IMG/VR virus record: IMGVR_UViG_3300044765_000010
Coordinates: 1 to 36,842 of that record
Direction: 5' to 3' (one strand)
Length of the DNA: 36,842 nucleotides
Origin: a virus
The notes under the pieces: model-generated
Told to the model about the DNA's origin: nothing
Database searches by the model: none
The model's input: only the letters and a program-made list of their open reading frames with translations
Made by a program: the position numbers and the translations under genes
In this document: positions 1-5,724 of the stretch, one piece after another
How the letters are laid out: the number at the start of each line of letters is the position of its first letter
Numbering within the stretch: position 1 is the first letter of the stretch

Positions 1-127
1 TAAGATAGAGCGCGCCGCCGGCGCGAGCAGCCCAGCCGAGCGCGGGCATGTGCCGTGCCCATTCTGCGGCGGTGAGGTGGACCCGAGAGGCTGGCTCAGC
101 AATGCCGGCGTTCGCGGCCCGGAATGC
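1..127. repeat. Terminal direct repeat, left copy (contig overlap)
   Basis: Bases 1-127 are identical to 36716-36842. A reading frame entering from the right end continues in frame after the repeat, so the two ends join. The length of 127 equals a commonly used assembler k-mer, which suggests an assembly overlap on a circular or permuted molecule and not a biological terminal repeat. Confidence 0.95.
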
Positions 128-652
128 GTTAGTTGCGGCGCGACAGCTCCGTCGATGTTGGTGTGGAACCGGCGCGCCACTTTGAACCAGCCGAGCGGGG
201 AGCGGCGGGCGGCGTTTGAGGCCGCTTTCGAGGCGCGTGAAGGGTATAAACCGTGCTGGGATGGGATGGGCGAATATAGTTTTCGTATGGAGCAGGTTGC
301 CTGGGAAATGTGGCAAGCCGCCATCGCCAGCCAGGGCCGGGAGCCGGTGGCATTTTCATTGCAGTGGCCAGATGATGTGATCGGCAACAAGATAAATCCC
401 AATGCGGTCTTTCCCACAAAACAGCTTGCGGCGGAATATGCAAAAGACTGCCTCTCGCCAAAACCGATTATTGCGCCTCTCTACACCTGCCCGCAGCCGA
501 CCGCACAGGGCGTGCCGGATGGGTGGCAGTTGGTGCCGAAGGAGCCGACAGAGGAAATGCGGCAAGCAGGGTTGCGGCATACTGGGGCAGTTCACGCAAC
601 GTGGCGGGATATGTTAGCCGCCGCGCCGGATGGGGAGGGGAAGAATGGATAA
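2..652 (+). CDS. Lar-like zinc-ribbon phage protein (3' part; gene starts at 36288)
   Basis: This is the downstream part of a gene that begins at 36288. Joined across the overlap (36288-36842 plus 128-652) it encodes about 359 residues. The segment near bases 53-175 has the pattern of Lar-family restriction-alleviation proteins: PCPFCGG, then C-x2-CGA, then a WNRR end, giving two CxxC-type pairs that would bind one zinc. Lar proteins are small and relieve host type I restriction. Here the domain is embedded in a much larger protein whose C-terminal part (a DGWQLVPKEPTEEM motif) resembles a tail common in phage hypothetical proteins. The zinc ribbon is visible; the anti-restriction role is inferred. 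GC content is clearly higher here than in most of the genome. Confidence 0.75.
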   Translation, partial: KIERAAGASSPAERGHVPCPFCGGEVDPRGWLSNAGVRGPECVSCGATAPSMLVWNRRATLNQPSGERRAAFEAAFEAREGYKPCWDGMGEYSFRMEQVAWEMWQAAIASQGREPVAFSLQWPDDVIGNKINPNAVFPTKQLAAEYAKDCLSPKPIIAPLYTCPQPTAQGVPDGWQLVPKEPTEEMRQAGLRHTGAVHATWRDMLAAAPDGEGKNG

Positions 653-815
653 GCCGGATTGGGAGGACGCGCCAGGTTGGGCGACGCACCTCGTTTATCA
701 CGATGCGTGGTATTGGGCCATCATCTTGACCAACGGCAACATAACCGCATCGAAGAAAATCGAATGCGACGCAGAGCCACCGGTCATCCCATATGTTGAG
801 GTACGCCATGACTGA
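645..815 (+). CDS. Small phage protein, unknown function
   Basis: A 56-residue acidic protein rich in Trp and Tyr (WEDAPGWATHLVYHDAWYW near the N terminus). Small phage proteins with a WxDAPxWA start are common next to early genes, but no function is known to me. I chose the ATG at 645 because a GGGGAGGGG stretch lies just upstream; an in-frame GTG upstream at 630 is less likely. The gene overlaps the end of the previous gene by 8 bp and the start of the next by 8 bp, so it belongs to the rightward operon. Confidence 0.65.
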   Translation: MDKPDWEDAPGWATHLVYHDAWYWAIILTNGNITASKKIECDAEPPVIPYVEVRHD

Positions 816-1323
816 GCCTATGCGTTTTGATTTCAAGTGCGCGCCGGCCAGGATTGTGCGACATGAGGACGGGGCTTATGTGCGCTACGCCGACTGGCAG
901 CGCACCGAGGCGGCGCGGGTGGCGGCGGAACGAGCGTATGAAAGGCATATAGATGTTGCCATCGAAGTTTTGAAGGAGCGCGACCAACTCCGCGCCCAGA
1001 TGGATCGGCTACAAGCATCGTTCGACCGCGTCAACGCCGACTGGCTGCGGCAGGATAAAGAGATTGGCGAGCTACAGCGGCAGCTAGCCGAGTCGCAGAA
1101 GGATGCGGAGCGGTATCGGTGGCTGCGCAGAGACGATATTAAAGTGCTGCCAGGGCAGGACGACATATACGTTTCTAGGCAGCAATCGATATTTTTTCGG
1201 CACATTGATGTACTTGTTGATAGCGAGCTGGACGCAGCCATTGATGCCGAGATGGCCGCTAGTCCTATGCCCCAATGGCCGCACCCTGATGGCTTCGGCG
1301 GCGGGTTGATGGGGGAGAAATGA
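808..1323 (+). CDS. Coiled-coil phage protein
   Basis: Encodes 171 residues. The middle (about residues 50-105) is a strong heptad-like coiled coil rich in Arg, Glu, Gln and Leu, followed by a DAERYRWLR motif that recurs in phage hypothetical proteins of unknown role. The C terminus is Gly/Pro rich. The ATG at 808 overlaps the stop of the upstream gene, and its own stop overlaps the ATG of the J-domain gene. No enzymatic motif is visible. Base composition resembles the GC-rich Lar-like gene more than the genes downstream of 1320, so a mosaic boundary may lie near its end. Confidence 0.7.
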   Translation: MTEPMRFDFKCAPARIVRHEDGAYVRYADWQRTEAARVAAERAYERHIDVAIEVLKERDQLRAQMDRLQASFDRVNADWLRQDKEIGELQRQLAESQKDAERYRWLRRDDIKVLPGQDDIYVSRQQSIFFRHIDVLVDSELDAAIDAEMAASPMPQWPHPDGFGGGLMGEK

Positions 1324-1970
1324 TGAATCTTTATGACGTGCTAGAAATCCCCGACAACGCCACACCCGAGGTGATCAAGGCTGCGTACCGCCGTCTGGCG
1401 TCAAAGTGGCACCCAGACCGCAATGATGCGCCGGAGGCGACTGCCAAGTTCCAAGAGATCGAGCGTGCTTATTCGGTGCTGAGCAACCCGGAACTAAAAC
1501 AGAAGTATGACGAGACAGGTAGCTATCCAGGATCTGGCCCAAGCAAGGAAGAGCAATTGCATGCTGGCGCTGTGCGTGTTCTACGTGACGTGCTTCAGGC
1601 ATGCAATGATCCGCTGATTGTCGATCTAGTTTCTCAGATGGTATGTGCTGTACAAAACCATCAGAAACGTATTGAGCAGGAGAAGCAGCAGATCAAAGGC
1701 AATATGGAGAAACTGAAGAAACTTATCGTCAAGTTCAGCCGTGGCGAAAAGGAAAATCTGCTTTCCGCGCACCTATCTGCGGAAGTTGAGAACTTAGAAC
1801 GACAGATGCAGATGGCTGAAAATGCCATTGCAGAAGCGAAGGAGCTGGAAGAGTACATAAAGACTTACACTTTCACGCCTGATGTTAGTCAGCCTGCGCC
1901 AATAAATAGGTATGCTGATCAGCTGTCTATGCAGCAACAAGGATTTCTTCGTGATTTGTTTGGTTTCTAA
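1320..1970 (+). CDS. J-domain (DnaJ-like) protein
   Basis: The first 70 of 216 residues form a clear J domain: LYDVLEIPDNATPEVIKAAYRRL, then the invariant HPD at 31-33, then FQEIERAYSVLSNPELKQKYD. J domains stimulate the ATPase of Hsp70 (DnaK). There is no Gly/Phe region, zinc-finger domain or client-binding domain of a full DnaJ. Instead residues about 110-165 form a Lys/Glu-rich coiled coil. The protein would probably recruit host DnaK to a phage target, perhaps in replication or assembly; that part is inference. The start is the first of two consecutive ATG codons, overlapping the preceding stop. Confidence 0.9.
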   Translation: MMNLYDVLEIPDNATPEVIKAAYRRLASKWHPDRNDAPEATAKFQEIERAYSVLSNPELKQKYDETGSYPGSGPSKEEQLHAGAVRVLRDVLQACNDPLIVDLVSQMVCAVQNHQKRIEQEKQQIKGNMEKLKKLIVKFSRGEKENLLSAHLSAEVENLERQMQMAENAIAEAKELEEYIKTYTFTPDVSQPAPINRYADQLSMQQQGFLRDLFGF

Positions 1971-1992
1971 CAATGAATAAGGATTACCAGCA

Positions 1993-2187
1993 ATGAACAA
2001 CAGCGAAAGATTCGTTCCTCATTCAGAGGCTTCGATTATCCTAGGATTGAATCCACGCGACCTCTACAAGATAGTAATGCAAGAGATTTCCTTATATGGA
2101 ATCCGTAGCCGCGTTTACGATGGGCGGCGCTTCTGGTCGCTAGCTGACATCATGAACTACATAACGCCAACAGGCAGTATGAACTGA
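1993..2187 (+). CDS. Small protein, possible DNA-binding fold
   Basis: Encodes 64 residues. The pattern SEASIILGLNPRDLYKIV followed by YDGRRFWSLADI resembles the arrangement of small winged-helix, excisionase-like proteins (helix, turn, helix, then a wing with Arg residues). This is a resemblance in pattern only. AAGGAT lies 10 nt before the ATG. No integrase is present, so an excisionase role is not supported; a small regulator is as likely. Confidence 0.55.
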   Translation: MNNSERFVPHSEASIILGLNPRDLYKIVMQEISLYGIRSRVYDGRRFWSLADIMNYITPTGSMN

Positions 2188-2196
2188 TTGGAAATC

Positions 2197-2427
2197 ATGC
2201 GGAAAGTCTACCGACAACTTATCATCTTCGTTGAGCTTGAGCTTTGCGTATTTGCTGCCGCTATCATAGGGCTGCAGGTAAAGATTTTCCTTAAGCTCAA
2301 CGGTGATGAATTTTGGTATCACGAATATACAGGATGGTTGTTCATCCTTGGACTATTCATTGTTCCTGTGTATAGCTTGATCCGTGTTCTGAAGGCGCTA
2401 GCCGGTTACTACGACAAGGAGGCATGA
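2197..2427 (+). CDS. Two-span inner-membrane protein
   Basis: Encodes 76 residues with two hydrophobic stretches (about 9-30, LIIFVELELCVFAAAIIGLQV, and about 48-68, WLFILGLFIVPVYSLIRVL) separated by a short polar loop containing GDEFWYHEYTG. The N terminus is basic. I use the ATG at 2197 preceded by GGAAA; a TTG immediately after the previous stop would add three residues. It overlaps the next gene by ATGA. Small phage membrane proteins in early operons often affect superinfection or host membrane processes, but nothing specific can be said here. Confidence 0.6.
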   Translation: MRKVYRQLIIFVELELCVFAAAIIGLQVKIFLKLNGDEFWYHEYTGWLFILGLFIVPVYSLIRVLKALAGYYDKEA

Positions 2428-2639
2428 TGCGTAACGAAAAATTGCTTAACAAGGCTCTGGCGGATGACCTAGAAACACAAGACCGTCGCGCCGCATTGGA
2501 AGCACTGCGTACTTCCTTCTGGCTTGGATCGAAACGCAATCGTGCGAAGACTCTTCTTGAAGGCGCTGAGTTTTCAATGCACCCTACCGTTCTTGTAAGC
2601 TCGCAAATCGGCCTACCTGGAATTTCAGTATTGGTATGA
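2424..2639 (+). CDS. Small hypothetical protein
   Basis: Encodes 71 residues, basic in the first two thirds (RNEKLLNKALADDLETQDRRAALEALR, likely helical) with a hydrophobic C terminus ending GLPGISVLV. A very good ribosome-binding site (AAGGAGG) precedes a double ATG, and the start overlaps the previous stop. I recognise no family. It is the last short gene before the hairpin-controlled protease gene. Confidence 0.6.
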   Translation: MMRNEKLLNKALADDLETQDRRAALEALRTSFWLGSKRNRAKTLLEGAEFSMHPTVLVSSQIGLPGISVLV

Positions 2640-2647
2640 GTACATGA

Positions 2648-2695
2648 TTGACATGATATGCTCCGGAATGGGTAAAACTCATTTCGGAGTATTGT
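2648..2695 (+). promoter_or_regulatory. Hairpin burying the ribosome-binding site of the protease gene
   Basis: CTCCGGAATG at 2661-2670 pairs completely (one G-U pair) with CATTTCGGAG at 2680-2689, leaving a 9-nt loop. The 3' arm contains the Shine-Dalgarno GGAG (2686-2689), 7 nt before the ATG at 2697. In RNA this 10-bp stem would hide the ribosome-binding site. A TTGACA at 2648-2653 could be a -35 box, but no good -10 follows at 16-18 bp. If transcription did start here, the dyad would act as an operator instead. Confidence 0.6.
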
Positions 2696-2696
2696 C

Positions 2697-3890
2697 ATGC
2701 CTATCGCTTCATATGCTTTGATCGATGATATTAACAATTCATCGAATGAGAATCATGCACCAGCAGTAGAAGCCACATTTTCTGCATATGCGTCAATGCT
2801 GGGATATTCGGCGAACATTGATGCATCGCTTCAGATGCCGACTGATGCTAGCACGTTCGGCCCTACTATGCTGAACGCTGCGCAGCATACCAACGCGCTC
2901 GTAATCAACAATAGCTGGGACGCGCCGTACACACTTGATCACGCCTACGGCCTACCAACTGAGAACAATGCCGCCTATCAAGCGAGCCTGCAGATTTTCC
3001 AGTCTGGAAAAACAATGGTTTTTGCTGCTGGAAATTACGGGGCACCGTTCCTGGTTGTCAATGAGCCTGCTGCAAGCCCGTTCAATATTGTCGTCAGTGC
3101 AGGTGATACAAACGCGCCGGGAAACCAGTGGGAATTGACCAGCTATACGAGCGAACATCCAGGAATTACCAACTACGTGACGTATGGCGGTTCGCTGGAT
3201 GGTTCAGGAATGGTGGGAACATCGTTCGCCGCGCCTCGCGTATCGGCGCTGGTTTCGTGCCTGCAGGCCAAGTTCGGCAACACGCTGACCCAATCCGATA
3301 TTCGTACGGCGCTCGATATGGGCGCGAACCATCTGAATTTGCCGATTGCTAACCAGAACACACCATATGGTAATCCCGGCAACTTCGTCTACAACGTGCT
3401 AGACGACGCTTCGATGCAGGGTATCGTTAATGGCGGCTACACTCCGGGTCAGAACACCATTGGCATGCAGGTAGACGCCCTATACAAGCTATTGCTGGAT
3501 CGTAATCCGGACCAAGGCGGCTTGAACGCTTGGACTACCTACGCACAACAGCACGGGCTTGCTAGCGTCGCAACAGCGTTCATGCAAAGCAGCGAGTATC
3601 AGCAGGATTTGGCCACGCCACACACCTTCGAGCAAACGCCATTGTTGGACAAGGTGCAGGCGATGTATCACCTATTCTTCAATCGGGAATCAGATGATGG
3701 CGGCCTAGCGGCTTGGACTAATTGGGTTATTCAGAGCTATCCGGCTAGTAGCCAGCAATATGGAAATACAGGGCAGTTCTACAGCGACTGGAACCATATT
3801 GCGGCAACATTCACTAGCGGAGTGATTGGAGCCGATGCAATTGCTCTAACCGGATCAGTATATGGACAAATCGCTGGCCATATGACTTAA
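2697..3890 (+). CDS. Subtilisin-like (S8) serine protease with DUF4214-like repeats
   Basis: Encodes 397 residues. Residues 1-230 carry the subtilase signature in order: ALIDD (Asp10, probable catalytic Asp), ENH (His20), NNSWD (71-75), FAAGN (oxyanion Asn113) and GTSFAAP with Ser176. Asp and His are only ten residues apart, so the domain is unusually compact. Residues about 255-305 and 316-350 are two DUF4214-like repeats (VDALYKLLLDRNPDQGGLNAWT and VQAMYHLFFNRESDDGGLAAWT), modules known from large exported bacterial proteins. There is no signal peptide and no obvious propeptide. It closes the rightward unit and converges on the late leftward unit. Domain calls are from motifs; a virion-associated or host-directed protease is inference. 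An alternative is an inactive S8-like fold. Confidence 0.85.
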   Translation: MPIASYALIDDINNSSNENHAPAVEATFSAYASMLGYSANIDASLQMPTDASTFGPTMLNAAQHTNALVINNSWDAPYTLDHAYGLPTENNAAYQASLQIFQSGKTMVFAAGNYGAPFLVVNEPAASPFNIVVSAGDTNAPGNQWELTSYTSEHPGITNYVTYGGSLDGSGMVGTSFAAPRVSALVSCLQAKFGNTLTQSDIRTALDMGANHLNLPIANQNTPYGNPGNFVYNVLDDASMQGIVNGGYTPGQNTIGMQVDALYKLLLDRNPDQGGLNAWTTYAQQHGLASVATAFMQSSEYQQDLATPHTFEQTPLLDKVQAMYHLFFNRESDDGGLAAWTNWVIQSYPASSQQYGNTGQFYSDWNHIAATFTSGVIGADAIALTGSVYGQIAGHMT

Positions 3891-3939
3891 AAGTCACTTG
3901 CCTTTTTTGGTCTTGCCAAGGATTTTGTTTGCCTTGGCA
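3883..3939. terminator. Possible bidirectional terminator between convergent units
   Basis: Two small inverted repeats lie where rightward and leftward transcription meet: TGACTT-AA-AAGTCA (3883-3896) followed by CTTGCCTTTTTT, and TGCCAAGG/CCTTGGCA (3914-3921 and 3932-3939, 10-nt loop) followed by a T-rich stretch. The second lies inside the 3' end of the leftward gene. Both are only moderate hairpins. Confidence 0.35.
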
Positions 3940-4112
3940 TCAATCTTTTCCTTTGAGCTTTCGGAAAGCTTGCCTTTCTTCTCCATCTGCGATGCTCTGG
4001 CCTTTGCATTTGCCGCATGGCTTCGATCAGGCATCGGATATTTTTCACTGCCAGGCAATCCGAAGTCTTTCTTAGGAAGGTCTTTGCGAGATTTGGTTGT
4101 AAGTTTTGCCAT
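3894..4112 (-). CDS. Small basic phage protein
   Basis: Encodes 72 residues, rich in Lys and Ala, starting MAKLTTKSRKDLPKKDFGLPG and continuing YPMPDRSHAANAKARASQ. This pattern (TTKxRKxLPxxDFxxP followed by YPxxDxxHAxNAKARASQ) is widespread in phages, often close to structural genes, and resembles DUF6582-type proteins. The function is unknown. GAGGGTAATC lies before the ATG. It is the last gene of the late leftward operon, just after the holin gene. Confidence 0.75.
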   Translation of the reverse strand: MAKLTTKSRKDLPKKDFGLPGSEKYPMPDRSHAANAKARASQMEKKGKLSESSKEKIDAKANKILGKTKKGK

Positions 4113-4114
4113 GA

Positions 4115-4645
4115 TTACCCTCGATTGTCAGATGGAACACGCGGATCAGCCTGCATCTTTCCACGAAAGAATGACGCGACACCTAGTATCCCGCCAACGG
4201 TTAGCGTCAAGTCGGGCGAGAGCGCTACAGGTTGAACATGAAATAGCGGGAGAATCCACATTGCAGCGACATACAGTCCGAACATAAATCCGATGAATGG
4301 CCTCCAGCTATAAGATGGCCAATGGTCCTTGGCGGCCTCAATCTGCATAGTCTGGTTGACAGACTGAACTTGAGCGATATCTGCCTGCAGTTCAGCCATG
4401 GTTTCATCGTGCGCGAGCTGAGCAAGTTGCAGGTGTTGAGACAATACGGCCTCTTGGAACTTCTCCGCCATCGCTGGGTCATTCTGTATGGCGGCAACAG
4501 CCTGGTCGGGATTGCTGGTATTGGTGACAGCCTGAGCAATCCCGACTACTTTTTGTGCTACGTCTTGCGCTTTGCTTCCACCTAGCCAGCCTGCGATTGT
4601 AGGCGCGAATTGGGCGAGCGCCATGCATATGGTAATCGGGTCCAT
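4115..4645 (-). CDS. Holin, 3TM (gene-transfer-agent release) type
   Basis: Encodes 176 residues. The N-terminal APTIAGWLGG segment, a long helical stretch (about 40-105) and a WRPFIGFMFGLYVAAMWILPLF membrane segment with a second hydrophobic span (LTVGGILGVASFF) match the arrangement of the 3TM holin family (Holin_3TMs). Holins permeabilise the inner membrane to trigger lysis. Its ATG overlaps the stop of the lysozyme gene (TAATG), which supports a lysis cassette. The order endolysin then holin is reversed relative to lambda. A second holin-like membrane gene lies at 25199-25516. Confidence 0.75.
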   Translation of the reverse strand: MDPITICMALAQFAPTIAGWLGGSKAQDVAQKVVGIAQAVTNTSNPDQAVAAIQNDPAMAEKFQEAVLSQHLQLAQLAHDETMAELQADIAQVQSVNQTMQIEAAKDHWPSYSWRPFIGFMFGLYVAAMWILPLFHVQPVALSPDLTLTVGGILGVASFFRGKMQADPRVPSDNRG

Positions 4646-5127
4646 TATTCAACCGCCTTCAATAGATTACGAGCATCCCGCCGACTCCAGCCACGGCCAA
4701 ATGTTGACCATGTCCGGCAAGCTGTCTGATAAAGAATTCGATAAGCGGTGAACGCCATAACGAAGCGTAGCGGATCGGCAGCGCGAAGGGCCGACATTGT
4801 AGCCGGCCCTAGCTTACCATCTGCTTTAACGCCGACAGCCTGCTGTGCCCATAGCACAACATGGCCGCCGTTGTAATTAGCGTCCAGCATGGCAAAGCTC
4901 ATCCTGTCATCAAACTCATCTAGCCTGAGTGAATCCCAATAAAGCTTTTTAGCCACAGAACGAGCCGAATCAATCGGGTAGTCCCGCATGTCGCCTTGGT
5001 ATCCATTGGCACGGGCGACGCGCTGAGTAATCCCCCAGCGTGTTTCGCCTCCTGGATCGGCTGGATTATCGACATAGCCGCCCTCGTTTCCGACAAGAGC
5101 GGCCCATGCCTTGTTGAAATCTGCCAC
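4645..5127 (-). CDS. Endolysin, GH108 lysozyme with peptidoglycan-binding domain
   Basis: Encodes 160 residues. NEGGYVDNPADPGGETRWGIT at 14-34 is the active-site signature of the glycosyl hydrolase 108 (N-acetylmuramidase) family, with Glu15 as the expected catalytic residue. The C-terminal half (about 95-158, AVGVKADGKLGPATMSAL) matches the PG_binding_3 module. There is no signal peptide or SAR-like N terminus, so export should need a holin, encoded next door. The start is GTG at 5127 (GTG GCA GAT TTC), with only a weak ribosome-binding site, so translation is probably coupled to the preceding gene three bases away. Confidence 0.92.
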   Translation of the reverse strand: MADFNKAWAALVGNEGGYVDNPADPGGETRWGITQRVARANGYQGDMRDYPIDSARSVAKKLYWDSLRLDEFDDRMSFAMLDANYNGGHVVLWAQQAVGVKADGKLGPATMSALRAADPLRFVMAFTAYRILYQTACRTWSTFGRGWSRRDARNLLKAVE

Positions 5128-5130
5128 AGC

Positions 5131-5328
5131 TTAGAGGCTTTTCGAGCCGAGAACGAAGGCTTCCTTCACCTTCTCTTCCACGCTACGTGCATCGTTGATG
5201 ATTGCATCAAGCGCATGGTGCATAGCGCCAAGATTGAATGCAGCCTCGATACGCTCTTCGACAGAGCGGCCATCTTGCTTCAGCGCTTCGATTTCAGCAC
5301 TGGCGCGAATCTTGATATTGTCGAACAT
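5131..5328 (-). CDS. Small hypothetical protein
   Basis: Encodes 65 residues. It holds two similar halves: GRSVEERIEAAFNLGAMHHALDAI and ARSVEEKVKEAFVLGSKSL, so it may be an internal duplication of a short amphipathic helix. I recognise no family. The ATG at 5328 is chosen because a strong GGAGGAAAG site precedes it; an upstream in-frame ATG at 5433 would overlap the preceding gene by about 90 bp. It lies between the tail-fibre-associated gene and the endolysin. Confidence 0.65.
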   Translation of the reverse strand: MFDNIKIRASAEIEALKQDGRSVEERIEAAFNLGAMHHALDAIINDARSVEEKVKEAFVLGSKSL

Positions 5329-5342
5329 TGTTCTTTCCTCCG

Positions 5343-5723
5343 TTAAGTTCCAGCCGGATATGCCGGCAATGCAGGGAATGAGCTTGACGTTCCTTGGATG
5401 ATAGCACGCAAAGCAGAACGATATGCCTGCCACGCTGCCGGAACCGGAACACCGTGTTCATAGCATCGAACGATTACCACATCGGATGCATCAAGAAGCG
5501 TTTTAGCCTGCTGAGCATTTATATCGTTTTGCGATACTTGCTGCAATGATTGGGGAGTAATGGCAGAAAGAACAGATTGCGCAGCTTGCTGCTGTACATC
5601 TGTGGCAGATGGCGCATAGGCAATCGACCATGTTGACGGATCGTTCTGATTGCCTATTGAAACACCATCAATAGGACAAACTTCAGAAATTTTTTTATGA
5701 ACGTAAGAGGCAATATCGATCAT
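5343..5723 (-). CDS. Tail-fibre-associated protein, possible assembly factor
   Basis: Encodes 126 residues directly downstream of the tail fibre gene. The segment KTLLDASD followed by PVPAAWQAYRSALRAI is reminiscent of tail fibre assembly proteins of phages, which typically carry LLxxSDWxxxxD then WxxYRxxLRxI. The N-terminal half is Gln/Ser rich. Such proteins help fibres fold or trimerise. The position and the YRxxLRxI motif support the call, but the first half matches nothing I know. Confidence 0.5.
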   Translation of the reverse strand: MIDIASYVHKKISEVCPIDGVSIGNQNDPSTWSIAYAPSATDVQQQAAQSVLSAITPQSLQQVSQNDINAQQAKTLLDASDVVIVRCYEHGVPVPAAWQAYRSALRAIIQGTSSSFPALPAYPAGT

Positions 5724-5724
5724 C

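Noticed and set aside
1-127. Terminal repeat as a biological direct terminal repeat or mobile-element end
   Set aside because: Length equals a standard assembler k-mer and the repeat lies inside one gene that continues across the joint. An assembly overlap is the simpler reading.
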